Shown: positions 1-10,496 of the stretch, piece by piece
Position numbering within the stretch: the first letter of the stretch is position 1
Layout: each line of letters opens with the position of its first letter
Origin: Monodelphis domestica
Lineage: Eukaryota > Chordata > Mammalia > Didelphimorphia > Didelphidae
Direction of reading: 5' to 3'
NCBI RefSeq assembly: GCF_027887165.1
Contig: NC_077233.1
Location: 226,634,872-226,698,871, forward strand
Length of the DNA stretch: 64,000 nt
Notes under the pieces: generated by a model
Told to the model about the DNA's origin: nothing
Database searches by the model: none
What the model saw: only the letters and a program-made list of their open reading frames with translations
Translations under genes and position numbers: made by a program

Positions 1-838
1 GGAGCCATCAGGCTATGATGTCTTGACAAAGTCACTTGTGGTAGCTAAGGAGGCCACAGAGTAGCCCTTGGCAAGATGTGATTGCCTACTCAGTCCCCCT
101 TGCATGACCTCTCTCATTAACATCCCTTACCTATGGAATTGACATGATTGCTATTCCCCCTAACCTCAGAAGGAATAATACAAGATCAAAATACCTGTAC
201 TCTATTTCTCCAAAACATCAGACCCTCAAAAACAATCCCAAAAGACTACCATGGGTTAATTTTTACTTAAGCACATAATTCCCAGTAAAACTGTAGCTAC
301 AAGCCAAGCCCAGAACTTTCCCACTCACAGAAACTTATTCTCATGAAGCCTGCACACAAATCAATCATAAAGGTCCATACAAGATGTGCAGTTACACCAA
401 GTTTCATCATACCTCAGTGACTTGATTCTTCCCTTTGAGAAACTCCCTAATAAACCCTGAACAATGATCAATCTAATATTAAATGCGAATTGTGTTTCCA
501 GTACTTCTCAACTGCAATGTTATAATTATGGAATTGTCTTTAAGAATTTCTGATTGATTATTTCTTTCTATTAAAAGTAATAAGTAAATTTCCTCAATTG
601 TTTGTAAGCTCAAGCTCCTCACAGGGTAATGAGAAAATTAAGCCACCTGTGACAAAATCATTTATCTTGTGTGAAACCTTTATTCTTTCAAGAATCTGTA
701 ATCACAATACAAGAATATAGAATATTAATCAAGTGATTTGTTAAAGGTTGGTGTATTACTTTTCAAAGTATCTCTATTTAGATATGTGTATTAGGTAATG
801 TATGTGTGTGCCAAAAAAATGAGTATAAAAATAAACAT
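1..838. other. Unassigned AT-rich sequence
   Basis: I see no recognisable gene or repeat family here. A consensus AATAAA occurs near 451 and an A/T-rich run follows 480. It could be the end of an old LTR or LINE that begins outside the window, but nothing in it decides this. Confidence 0.3.
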
Positions 839-1560
839 CAGGCCTGGGAAATGGTGGAGCAGCTATCAGGTGCAAAGCATGCCCATGGCCATGAAATATA
901 CAGATGTCTTCCATTTGTTTCTTGACTGACCATTTGTCACCTGTTGGGAATCCCTGGAGTTGAGAGTGGGGCTGGACCTTGCCTGTGGCACTCTGGCCCC
1001 TGGCTCAACATCATCAGGGCTAATTAGTTCTCAACTGGAGGTCCCTCAGCCTTCAGCTGAGGGCTCTGTGATGAATAAAGCAAGGGTTCCAGTCACGAAG
1101 CCTCTTCCAAGACGGAGGCCTCTCTGAAGGTTAGTGTCTCCAGAAAGCCAGGAAAAGTCAGCCTTTTCACTCAACCTAAAGTAGTCCTAAAGGAAGATCC
1201 AAGAGCTGCCTCACCAAACCCAGGACCATGAAGCAGATCCTTCCCCAGCCTCCAACTCAAACTCTGAACTCTGAAGAAACTCTCTCTCATAGGAAGTTAC
1301 AACTGCTTTTAAAGATGCTTCTTTGTATCACTTCCTGTGTCTTACTCCATTTTATGTGGACCAATTGCAGTCTTAGAATTTTCTTAGGACTGCCCAGGGG
1401 GCAGTCAGTCATTTCTGATTTGTCACCCACTTTTAGCACATGTGGTTTATAGACCTTCCCCCCCGCCCCCACTCAAGTGTAAAGTGAGATGTATATACTT
1501 CTGGTGATTAAATCTAAAAGTGGGCAGGGGAGAGTTAATCCCATCTTCATAGTACAAATA
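839..1560. other. Possible LTR-like or unclassified repeat
   Basis: This block is richer in G and C than its surroundings. It has a TATA-like GTATAAAAAT just upstream (about 820), an AATAAA at about 1073, and a C-run near 1460. The composition resembles marsupial retroviral LTRs, but I find no matching second copy in the window and no clean terminal duplication. Orientation is unresolved. The 74-codon open frame at 1228-1452 has no family resemblance that I can see. Confidence 0.25.
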
Positions 1561-1617
1561 CCAAAATTAAAGCAATTTTCATAATTATGAGATTTCTGGT
1601 AATAAACTTACCCTGGA

Positions 1618-1864
1618 ATTTGTTGTTTAGTTATTGTTCTATTGCATAACAGACTTTTTGTGATCCCATTTGGGGATTTCTTGGCAAAGATCCTAGAGTG
1701 GTTTGCCATTTCCTTCTCCAGCTCATTTTATAGATGTGAAAACTGAGGTACATGACTTGCCAGGTTCATGCAACTAGCAAGTGTCTGAGGCCAGATTTGA
1801 ATCCAGGAAGATGAATCTTTCTGACTCAAGACCCAGTTCTCTAACCACTTTGCCACCTCTCTGC
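1618..1864 (-). mobile_element. SINE-B (Mar1-like CORE-SINE with RTE-type tail)
   Basis: On the minus strand the element runs from a tRNA-like head near 1860, through the CORE segment (GTCTGAGGCCAGATTTGAAT is visible on the plus strand), to a tail whose plus-strand reading is GGCAAAGATCCTAGAGTGG, ending in TTTGTTGTTTAG at 1619. The tail belongs to the RTE/BovB type, which implies mobilisation by an RTE LINE. It is diverged and full length. Confidence 0.8.
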
Positions 1865-1954
1865 CCTTATCTTGGAGCAGCTGATGAGAAATGAAGAGAT
1901 GACTCTAGATCCTATTATCACTGCAGATTGGCAACTATTCTATAGATCATAGTC

Positions 1955-2135
1955 TTAGTGATAGTAGATACTAAGGGGTTAAATAATTTGCCCATTCTCC
2001 AGACCATTGCTCTCAGGACTCAGGAAGGCATACACCTACCATTGCCACATGTTGCCTATTTGGGTCAATGGCTAGACTTGAACTTAGATCTTTCTGACTC
2101 AGACTATAGCTCTCTATCAGTTATACCAAACTGTG
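1955..2135 (-). repeat. MIR/THER-type SINE fragment
   Basis: Decayed CORE-SINE. The plus strand shows GACTTGAACTTAGATCTTTC followed by GACTCAGACTATAGCTCTCT, the reverse complement of a SINE head and CORE. It ends just before the L1 insertion target. Confidence 0.5.
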
Positions 2136-2156
2136 TCATCTTCTTATCTCTTTTTT

Positions 2157-3575
2157 TTTTAAAATATATTTTATTTGATCATTTCCAAGCATTATTCGTT
2201 AAAGACATAGATCATTTTCTTTTCCTCCCCCCCACCCCCCATAGCCGACGCATAAGTCCACTGGGCATTACATGTTTTCTTGATTTGAACCCATTGATTT
2301 GTTGATAATATTTGCATTAGAGTGTTCATTTAGAGTCTCTCCTCTGTCATGTCCCCTCAACCGCTGTATTCAGGCAGTTGCTTTTCCTCGGTGTTTCCAC
2401 TCCCATAGTTTATCCTTTGCTTATGAATGGTGTTTTTTTCTCCTGGATCCCTGCAAATTGTTCAGGGACATTACACCACCATTTATGGAGAAGTCCATTA
2501 CGTTCGATTATACCACAGTGTATTAGTCTCTGTGTACAATGTTCTCCTGGTTCTGCTCCTCTCGCTCTGCATCACTTCCTGGAGGTTGTTCCAGTCTCCA
2601 TGGAACTCCTCCACTTTATTATTCCTTTTAGCACAATAGTATTCCATCACCAACATATACCACAGTTTGTTCAGCCATTCCCCAATTGATGGGCATCCCC
2701 TCATTTTCCAGTTTTTGGCCATCACAAAGAGCGCAGCTATGAATATTTTTGTACAAGTCTTTTTGTCCATTATCCCTTTGGGGTACAGACCTAGCAGTGC
2801 TATGGCTGGATCAAAGGGTAGATATTCTTTTGTCGCCCTTTGGGCATAGTTCCAAATTGCCCTCCAGAATGGTTGGATCAGTTCACAACTCCACCAGCAA
2901 TGAATTAATGTCCCTACTTTGCCACATCCCCTCCAGCATTCATTACTTTCCTTTGCTGTTATGTTAGCCAATCTGCTAGGTGTGAGGTGATACCTCAGAG
3001 TTGTTTTTATTTGCATCTCTCTGATTATAAGAGATTTAGAACACTTCTTCATGTGCTTGTTAATAGTTTTGATTTCTTTATCTGAGAACTGCCTATCCAT
3101 GTCCCTTGCCCATTTATCAATTGGAGAATGGCTTGATTTTTTGTACAATTGATTTAGCTCTTTATAAATATGAGTAATTAAACCTTTGTCAGAGGTTTCT
3201 ATGAAGATTTTTTCCCAATTTGTTGTTTCCCTTCTGATTTTAGTTACATTGGTTTTGTTTGTACAAAAGCTTTTTAGTTTGATGTAGTCAAAATTATTTA
3301 TTTTACATTTTGTGATTCTTTCTATATCTTGCTTGGTTTTAAAGCCTTTCCCCTCCCTAAGGTCTGACATGTATACTATTCTGTGTTTACCCAATTTACT
3401 TATGGTTTCCTTCTTTATGTTTAAGTCACTCACCCATTTTGAATTTATCTTGGTGTAGGGTATGAGGTGTTGATCTATTCCTAGTCTCTCCCACACTGTC
3501 TTCCAATTTTCCCAACAGTTTTTATCGAATAGTGGATTTTTGTCCCAAAAGCTGGGATCTTTGGGTTTATCGTAT
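2157..3575 (-). mobile_element. 5'-truncated young L1 (3' end only), with TSD
   Basis: On the minus strand this is the last 1.4 kb of an L1: the ORF2 C-terminus, a G-rich 3' UTR (read as C-runs at 2226-2240 on plus) and a poly(A) tail (T-run at 2151-2160 on plus). The flanks carry TTCTTATCTCTTTTT at 2141-2155 and again at 3576-3590. This 15-16 bp duplication is typical of target-primed reverse transcription. The long uninterrupted ORF2 fragment and the near-perfect TSD make it one of the youngest elements in the window. Confidence 0.93.
2498..3496 (-). pseudogene. L1 ORF2 C-terminal fragment, 332 open codons
   Basis: This is the C-terminal third of an L1 ORF2 protein, the part lying after the reverse transcriptase. 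A Cys/His motif of the L1 form CX3CX7HX4C is visible at residues C187, C191, H199 and C204 of the open stretch, followed by the usual WWSCELIQPFW context and an RTRRTLYTET segment near the end. The endonuclease and reverse transcriptase are absent because the insertion is 5'-truncated, so this is not a functional gene. The first Met is simply the first ATG after the truncation point. The same C-terminus appears in decayed form at 10836-11247 and in chimeric form at 35650-35790. Confidence 0.9.
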
Positions 3576-3794
3576 TTCTTATCTCTTTTTTAAAACACAT
3601 ACCCCAAAGAACTCACCATAGTCTTGCTTGCAATAGTCTAATTTAATTTACTATACGTACCTGAAAATAATTGAAACTGAATTTCAACAAAATTCAGTGC
3701 ACCAAGATTTTTACTCAATTAGATTAGTCTTCCCACATCAAGTATATCACAAGTTTTCCAGGAGTGGAGGCCTAAAGCTGAGTTTCTGATATAG

Positions 3795-3985
3795 TGGACA
3801 GAATCTGATGAGGGAATCAAGAGAGAGCAGGAGTTTGCCACTCAGTTGTTTGACACTAGATGAATCTTGGCCTTAGTTTTCCACTCTATAAAATGGGTAT
3901 AATACCTGTAGTATCTCCCTCCAAGGCTTATTATGATCAGTGTGTAAACCTTAGAGTGCTTTATAAATATCATATCATCAAGGTG
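3795..3985 (+). repeat. MIR/THER-type SINE
   Basis: Old CORE-SINE with a recognisable 3' half: CTCTATAAAATGGGTATAAT and TTTATAAATATCATATC match the usual MIR order (CORE, then the AAAATGGG box, then the L2-like tail). Confidence 0.6.
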
Positions 3986-4340
3986 GGACTGCTAAAAGCA
4001 ATTCATATATTTCATTTGTGGTTGTCAACCTACACTTTGCCACCAGAATGGCTTTGTCCCCCTGACCCCAGTTCCTGTTCCCACTTCCTGAATGATTCCC
4101 CAAAGCCTGACCTGCCTTTAGTCTCCAAGTCTCACACTCTGCCTATTATGTCTTCTCAGCAAGACAAGACAACCATGCATTTTCAAACATCTCTCTCCTC
4201 ACTTTTCTGCTCCTGATCCCTTTATTAAGGAATGAAAAAGAAAGAGAAGAAAAAATAAAACTAAACAGGACATCAACAAAGTTGGCAGCATATATAATGT
4301 TCCATCCTTTTAGTCCTTTTGCAAAAAAAAAAATGGGACA
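3986..4340. other. Unassigned sequence
   Basis: Moderately CT-rich DNA. No repeat or exon is recognised. The 118-codon open frame spanning 3860-4216 begins inside the MIR and shows no protein family resemblance. Confidence 0.3.
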
Positions 4341-4711
4341 GGAATGACATTTTTTTTTTTGAGGACAACCTTTGGCATTTTAATTGCACAATACTTAATT
4401 TCTTTTTTGGTTTGTTTGTTACTGTGATGGTTCTTTTCATTTACATTGTTGCTGTCATTATGTAGTTCTGTCCCCTGGTTCTGTTTACTACACATGGCAT
4501 CAATTCATGCATCTTTACATACTTTTCAGTATTTTTATAATCATTGTTTTTGAAGGTACAATCTAATTCCATTACATTCATGCACTATAATTTGTTTATC
4601 CATTTCTCTTTGGGAAAGGTACTTTATTTATAATTTTTTGCTAACACACACACACACACACAAAGGTTGCAATGATGATTGTGATGTATGTGGTACCTTT
4701 ATTTCTATCTA
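4341..4711 (-). repeat. Old L1 3' region, first part
   Basis: Decayed antisense L1. It has a T-run (4350-4360), then a region resembling the C-terminal ORF2/3' UTR of the younger copies (for example TCCATTACATTCATGCAC and TTTATCCATTTCTC on plus). The element appears to continue at 5340-5500 beyond an LTR insertion. Confidence 0.55.
4644..4662. repeat. (AC)n microsatellite
   Basis: About nine AC dinucleotides in a row inside the old L1. Confidence 0.9.
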
Positions 4712-5275
4712 TGATGTAACAGTCCACCCCTAGCTATGGGCAAGGGAAACAGTTGGATTGTACAGATTGTCTTAGAAGAGAGCATGCTCAGTCTTGAGCA
4801 TGCTCAGTATTGCACATGGCTGGGAAAGCCTCTGACCTTTGACCCCAGCTTCCCCCAGGTTAGGCGGGAACACAGGTTTCTTTGTGCTCACCTGGTTAAG
4901 AGAAACCACACCTATACCTTGTCATTAACCAATGATGATCATCCCTATGTACTGTGTATATTTGCATATCAAAGAGATTAAATATGCCTCAGCCAGCTCT
5001 GCCTCTCTCTCTTCTGCTCTTCCTCCCTTCCAGCTTGCACTGATGCCTGTCCTCACTGGGGCCTGGCCTTTGGCCAGGCTCCATCTCTAATCTTTCTCTA
5101 TTATCTCTCCGACCTGTGTGGTATTGAATCTGGATCTCTGGACTGGTAAAAGCCTTCGGGAGGGTCCTTTGATCAGAGCTTGGCTGTGGCTCATTGATAA
5201 TTAATAAAGACTCATTCCTGCCACCTCATATCTCTAATTCGACTCCATCATCCCCCTCGTGGTATCTAAAACTTC
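4712..5275 (+). mobile_element. Solo LTR-like element (endogenous retrovirus)
   Basis: This block separates two parts of one old L1 and has LTR-style regulatory layout. It begins near TGATGTAACAG. It carries a 13-bp direct repeat GAGCATGCTCAGT at 4780-4792 and 4796-4808, an octamer-like ATTTGCATAT at about 4960, a TATA-like TTAAATATG at about 4979, and AATAAA at 5203-5208, then a short U5-like end near the CTCGTGGTATCTAAAAC segment. The pentamer ATCTA occurs just left (4707-4711) and at 5264-5268, but the 3' boundary is not certain. No retroviral coding sequence flanks it. Confidence 0.55.
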
Positions 5276-5339
5276 TATCCTTTCTCTATCTTCCTACCTT
5301 AAAGCTTCTCTCTCCCCTTTGAGGAAGCTTTATATGAGC

Positions 5340-5500
5340 TCCCTGTGATATATATAGACCTAGAAATAGGAACTCACAGTCAAAGGGTATAGATATTTTA
5401 ACTTTATTACTATGATTCTAAACTGCTTTCCAAAATAGTGGTGTCAGTCTACAGCTCTGCCATCAGTGAATTCAGCATGCATACTTTTCTATGGGCTTCT
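5340..5500 (-). repeat. Old L1 3' region, second part
   Basis: The plus strand shows a GACCTAGAAATAGG box, TCAAAGGGTATAG and a stretch ending AATGG/AGTGGTGTCAG. These match, in order, the GTACAGACCTAGCAGTGC, TCAAAGGGTAGAT and CCAGAATGGTTGGATCAG boxes of the younger L1 at 2780-2880. This is the continuation of the L1 interrupted by the LTR. Confidence 0.55.
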
Positions 5501-5811
5501 AGTCACTTATTCAGTTCAGGATGGATTATTTCATCTCCGCTGGTCTTAAAATGCAGCGGTTAGCTTATCCAGGGGATTTGACCCTGGGAAAGAAACTTGA
5601 ATCTCACTACCCAAATTCATGTTAGACCACCTTTTCCCAAAAAGCTCAATAATAATTTAAAATGAGAATTACAATTGCCAGGAGCTCTAACACTTATGTT
5701 AGTTGGTCAGTGTTTACTCTTCACTGATAGGAAGTCTATTTGGGAAAACAAATTAAGGTCAGAAAAGTGCTTAGTAAGTACACCAAGAAATCATTTGGGA
5801 AAAGATCATAT
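5501..5811. other. Unassigned sequence
   Basis: No gene or repeat recognised. Confidence 0.3.
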
Positions 5812-5935
5812 ATTTAGAGTTGGAAAGGTCCTTAGAGACCTCTTGAACCTAACTCTCTCTTTTTACCAGTGAAGAAACTGAGGTTGAGAGAAATGTCAAA
5901 TGACTTGTTCAAGATTCCATGACTGACAAGTTTTT
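5812..5935 (-). repeat. MIR/THER-type SINE fragment
   Basis: The plus strand reads GAAGAAACTGAGGTTGAGAG and then ATGACTTGTTCAAGATTCC, the antisense of the MIR CORE. Confidence 0.6.
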
Positions 5936-6149
5936 ATCACCTATAGTTTTGAGTCATAGATTGCGACCTATACCAATGTTCCCTTCTCTATATACAACTT
6001 CTCCCTACATCATAGCTATCTATGTTAGCATTCCCCCTTCCACAACCCTATCCAACTGCCTTTCAATTCCATTGTGCCAGGACTTTTCAGGATGCTTGCA
6101 TAATTATCTTCCTTCATGTAATCTATAATCCTAACTAGACTATTTGCTG

Positions 6150-6535
6150 CTCCCTGTGTACAACATTTCATCTCAATTTTCTTGCATTGTACATATTGCT
6201 CTCTTTATTGAGAATGCTCTTTTTTGTTACTTCCTCACCTTAGAACTCTGAATTTCCTTTAAGACTTAGCTCAAGTGTCTCCTCCATCACGAGGTCTTTC
6301 CTAATTCCACCAGTTGCTAGTTCTCTCCCCCTACACCTCACTCCCAAATCCTATCATATTGTGAATTGGGGGGGGGTATATCTTGAATTTACTTAGAATT
6401 GAACCTGTTTTATCCCCCTAAGTAAAATTTAAATTCCTGTGAGGACTGTCTCATTTTTATATTTGTATCCCTAGTGTCTAGCACAATGCTTGGCACACAT
6501 GAGATGCCTGTTGATTGATTATCATCATTATCCCT
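6150..6535 (+). repeat. L2 LINE 3' end
   Basis: The order of motifs matches the L2 3' UTR: AAGACTTAGCTCAAGTGTCT, TCCTAATTCCACCAGTTGCT, then TAGCACAATGCTTGGCACAC and a terminal TTGATTGATT. An ATC-rich run follows. Confidence 0.65.
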
Positions 6536-6639
6536 ACTAACATCCATGTTGTCATTAGAATCAGTATTAATGCTATCATCATCAATCATCATCATGCCAT
6601 CATCCTATTTCTTACATTGTATAGCATTCGATTGATTAC

Positions 6640-7265
6640 AAAATGCTCCCAGTCTGGGAGAATTTCTATCATCAACTGATACAAGATGAAGGGAGCAGAA
6701 CCAGAAGAAAAAGTTACACGTTGACTATAGTAATATGAAGGGAGAGAGAGAGAGAGACAGACAGAGAGACAGAGAGACAGAGAGACAGAGAGAGACAGAG
6801 AGAATGAGAGAGACAGAGAGAGAGAAATGAGAGAAAGACTTATGACTAAATGTGACTTTAGAGGACTGACAATGACATTTTTTTCCATATCTTGACAGAG
6901 AGTTGATAGATTAGAGGAGCAGAATGAAACTAGGTAAGAGGAAATTTCTATGTTTTGAGGGGAGAGGAAGGAGGAGAGAATTAGTGGTGAGACAGGATAA
7001 TAATGATAAAAAAGTAAGAGCATTAATGAAGCATTTGTAAAAATGCACAGAACAGAACAGTAGGAGGTTCAGGATGAGACACAAATAAGCAGGACAACTT
7101 TGGATCTAATGTGCTGAATATACTGTATACTTAGGAAAAAATACCCAAGTAGTATATAATGGAGATTCATAGTTTCATGTATAATACTCCTTTTCTGTTC
7201 TTTGTATGTGGAACTACTCATATTTGCTGCTGTTTGTCAAGAGGAGAATAACAAAGAATAAACAT
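6640..7265 (+). repeat. Probable old L1 3' UTR with (GA)n insertion
   Basis: AAGGGAGCAGAACCAGAAGA near 6690 matches the L1 ORF2 C-terminal coding boundary in sense orientation. Further 3' the sequence continues in an L1 3'-UTR-like style. A (GA)n/(GACA)n tract occupies about 6738-6830. Assignment rests on only a few motifs. Confidence 0.4.
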
Positions 7266-7439
7266 TTACTTTTTAAAAAACCCAAAACATAAAGTGTTTC
7301 CATATTTTTTATTTGATCCTTGTAAGATCCTAGTGAGGAAGAAAGAGTAGGGATTATTATTAACATTTTGTAGACAAGGAAATTGTTTTTGGAAGCAGAG
7401 GATAATGATTTAGATAGGAAACTGGGGGATTGAGACAAA

Positions 7440-7965
7440 GTTTACACTCTGGTCTTGATTCCTGCTTCATGAAAGGAGTTTGGGACCTCCATTTTGCACT
7501 AGTTTCACATAGGAGGAAAAGTGCTGGATCAGGAATCAAGAGGGATCTGGATTTTAATCCTGCCTCTAACAGTTACAAGCTGTCTGACTATGTCAAGTCA
7601 CCACTCTCAGTTTTGGCTTCCATGTCTATAAAAGGAAGTTGCCAATAGGTAGAACAGTGAATAAAGTATTGGGCCTGGACTCATCTTCCTGAGTTCAAAT
7701 TTGACCTCCAGCATTTACAAGTTGTATGACCCTGGGAAAGTCACTTAATTCTGTTTGTCTCAGATCCTCATCTATAAAATGAGCTGGAGAAAGAAATGGT
7801 AAATCACTGTAGTATCTTTGCCAAGAAAATCCCAAATGGGGTCATGAAGTGTTTGGCCTAATTGAAATAACTGAACAACAATACTGGCAGACCCTTCATT
7901 GCAAGGTTCTTGTGAAGGTAATATGAGATAATATGTATAAAGTATTTTTGACTCTAATTCTTCCT
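7440..7965 (+). repeat. MIR/THER-type SINE, split by a SINE-B
   Basis: The MIR head and CORE lie at about 7500-7641 (AGTGCTGGATCAGGAATCAA, then TCCATGTCTATAAAAGGAAG). The expected 3' half (AAGGTTCTTGTGAAGGTAAT, then ATGTATAAAGTATTTT) resumes at about 7882-7965. The gap is filled exactly by the SINE-B, so the MIR is older. Confidence 0.7.
7642..7881 (+). mobile_element. SINE-B inside a MIR
   Basis: Complete SINE-B: tRNA-like head, CORE with TGACCCTGGGAAAGTCACTT, the AAAATGAGCTGGAGAAAG box, CCAAATGGGGTCATGAAG and the terminal AACTGAACAACAA. Confidence 0.85.
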
Positions 7966-8016
7966 TTCTTCCATCATTTTATGAATTATGAAATGCCGAT
8001 TTCAAGTGACCTACCT

Positions 8017-8456
8017 AAAGCAGAGGTTCTTAATCCTGTTTGGTTTTGGGTCCTTTTGTCAATATGATGAGGTCTATGGATGCCCTCCTTCTTGGAATAA
8101 TAAGTGCATAAAATAAGATACAGAGGAGTGTGAAGGAAATCAATTTAATTTTTTTCCCATCTAAGTTAATGAGCCCCAGAAAAGGTCCCTTGGAAGTTTG
8201 TGGACCCCAGGTTTTTGTTGTTTAGTCTTTTCAATTGCATTTGACTCTTTTTGACCCCATTTTGGACTTTCTTGGGAAAGATACTAGGGGGGTTTGCCAT
8301 TTTCTTCTCCAGCTCATTTTACAGATGAGGAAACTGAGGGAAGAAGGGTACTCAAAGGTAACAGGAAGATAAGTCTCTTCTGAAAAATTCACATCTGGCA
8401 CTCCATGTACTGTGCCATCTAGCTGTCCAGACCTCAGGTTAAGAATCCTTTTTATA
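8017..8456. mobile_element. hAT-like non-autonomous DNA element, split by SINE-B
   Basis: The left end reads CAGAGGTTCTTAATCCTG and the right end CCTCAGGTTAAGAATCCTT, a near-perfect terminal inverted repeat. Between them are ATGAGGTCTATGGATGCCC and TTTGTGGACCCCAG. The same family is seen at 37325-37800 and 40190-40398. The SINE-B at 8214-8429 lies inside it. No transposase is present. Confidence 0.65.
8214..8429 (-). mobile_element. SINE-B with TSD inside the hAT-like element
   Basis: Antisense SINE-B with flanking GACC(C/T)CAGGTT at 8203-8213 and 8430-8440, an 11-bp duplication of hAT-element sequence with one mismatch. The head is at the right end (GCCATCTAGCTGTCC) and the RTE-type tail at the left. 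Confidence 0.85.
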
Positions 8457-8581
8457 AAGCTATCAAGTAGCAGAAGTGGGATTTGAACCTAAGTTTGAGG
8501 ACTACTAAATCCAACACTCCTTCCTTTTTACCTCATTTATAAGTTCTCCTCTGTTTTATTACAGACCTAAAATAAGAAACT

Positions 8582-8690
8582 CAATATATATATATTATAT
8601 ATTTATATAAAACTATATTTATATATTTATATAAAGTTAGCTTTATATTTATTTAATCATATTTATAAATAATTTATATTACATTGTGTT
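8582..8690. repeat. AT-rich simple sequence
   Basis: An interrupted (TA)n/(ATTTATATA)n tract. Confidence 0.85.
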
Positions 8691-8734
8691 GAACTTAATA
8701 TTTATGTAACTTAACTTTCCAGTTAACTTTTGGA

Positions 8735-8875
8735 GGCACTTTTGCATTCCTGTCATCTTTCAGTCTCCAAAACAATTCTGTGTGAGGCTGGCAGGGAGTT
8801 GTTATTCCAGTTTTGCAAATGAGGAAACTGAGGTGAAGGAAGGATTATGTGACTGACCCCTAGTCATATCCAAGG
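8735..8875 (-). repeat. MIR/THER-type SINE fragment
   Basis: Antisense MIR 3' half: TTTTGCAAATGAGGAAACTG on plus, then TGTGACTGACCCCTAGTC. Confidence 0.6.
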
Positions 8876-9591
8876 TCAGCTTTCTATTACATTTTTGATT
8901 CAGTCGCCTTGGCAATGATTTCTTTTTTTCCATCCGTGGCCATCTGAATATGGCTCCTCTGGGACTGACCTCCTGTTCTCTAGCCCCAGAGAGATTTCTT
9001 TCTTTCTTTGTTTAGCTTTGGTCCAAGGGTACAGTTTGCTGACCCTCTGAGAGGATGGGGCAGAGGTGGTGAGCCTGCAGGGAAGACTCATTAAGAAGGT
9101 CACTGCTCAGATTGGGCCTTGGAAAGAAAGCGCCTGCAGGAACATGCCCAGTCCCATTTCTTTCCCTGGCACAAGCAGGTGTTAGTCTGTCATGCTCACC
9201 TCTTTCTTGCTTTGTGTTATGTACTCAGAGGATGGACCGATACACAGTTTCAACAGAATAAGATTTGGTGTCAGGAAAGGACACACACACAGATGCCACA
9301 CAAAGGCAAACACTGGGATCGATTTTGTCTTCAGGGCAGCTTTCCATAATCATCTAGCCCTGGGCTCCCTTAGGCCATGTCTCTACTTGGCAAAGTAGAG
9401 AAAACAGTGGAAGTCATTATACTCTCTCAAAAATTCAGGATTAGAGAAATAGAAAAAAATGCTGGGCCCTAATACTACCCTAAATGTTAAAACCTCAATT
9501 GACTCAATGAACTCTTCCCCCAAGTTAACTAACATGGAATGGCTTTCACTGTTAGGAGAAAGAAACAGATGAAAAGAAACAAACTTCCTTA
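8876..9591. other. Unassigned, slightly GC-richer sequence
   Basis: No repeat recognised. Open frames of 67-104 codons occur on both strands (8900-9103 minus, 9119-9349 plus, 9383-9697 minus), but none has a visible domain, a conserved family pattern or flanking splice-site logic that I can defend. It could be unique sequence worth a conservation check. Confidence 0.3.
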
Positions 9592-9733
9592 TTTTTTTTA
9601 AACCCTTACCTTCTGTCTTGCAATCAGTATTGTGTTTTAGTTCCAAAGAGTGGAGAAGGGCTAGGCAATGGAGGTCAAGTGACTTCCCCAGGGTCACACA
9701 GCTAAGAAGTGCTGGAGGTCAGAATTTGCTTGT
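9592..9733 (-). mobile_element. SINE-A, 5'-truncated
   Basis: The plus strand begins with a T-run and AAACCCTTACCTTCTGTCTT (antisense tail), passes TTCCAAAGAGTGGAGAAGGG and GGGTCACACAGCTAAGAAG, and stops before the tRNA-like head. Confidence 0.8.
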
Positions 9734-9939
9734 TTTTAAAAACAGTTTACAAAGAATGTCCCAGGGCCCATGTACATTCCTTCTGATACTCAATCTCTGC
9801 TATTTCTCTGATTGTGGATTGTTCTAGGGAGGGTGAGATTTTGGACATTTCCCATAGCTGGCCTGAGCTGATGACTAAACTCCTTTCCCTGAGCTCCCAG
9901 GCACTTTTCAATTTTTCAATATAATCCGTTTTCTGCCTC

Positions 9940-10075
9940 TTTGAACTACTATTTATCTGAACTTGGCCATGTGACTTAATCTCCCAAGGCCTCAGTATCC
10001 TCATCTGTAAAATGGGGTGGATGCACTAGAAGGTCTCTGAGGTCCTCTCTATCTCTGGAATTGCAATCCTATGTT
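9940..10075 (+). repeat. MIR/THER-type SINE
   Basis: Sense MIR CORE: GGCCATGTGACTTAATCTCC, CCTCATCTGTAAAATGGGG, then the CTAGAAGGTCTCTGAGGTCC variant common in marsupial copies. Confidence 0.6.
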
Positions 10076-10496
10076 CTCCCAACTATTCCTGCTGGATATA
10101 GAGAATTCCTGTTTGTAAAGATGATACTGGAATACCATTGAAATTGCCAAAGGATCTTTAGCAAAGAAAGGCCCTATTTACTGAATTGTGCATTTACTAA
10201 GGAGGAAAGTGAATTTATATTTAACCAAGATATTTAATAATTAGAGTTGAAATAGAACCTGGGTTTAGATGAGCCCTAACATAATCAAGAAATTTAATTA
10301 ATGAAAGTGTCCCCAATTTCCCAGGATTCTGATTAATAACAGTAATCACTTAAATAGACCTTAAATGTTTATAAATTTAAAAAAGAATTAAAATTTTAAT
10401 TTCATTTAATTCTTACAATAATACTAGGAAGTAAGCACTATTATCATTCTCATTTTATTTTGATTCATTTTATTATTTATTTATTTATTTTATTTT
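10076..10496. other. Unassigned AT-rich sequence with a MIR scrap
   Basis: Mostly unrecognised. About 10400-10450 resembles an antisense MIR (AATAATACTAGGAAGTAAGC on plus). An ATTT-rich run at 10455-10500 is probably the poly(A) end of the large L1 on the minus strand. Confidence 0.35.
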
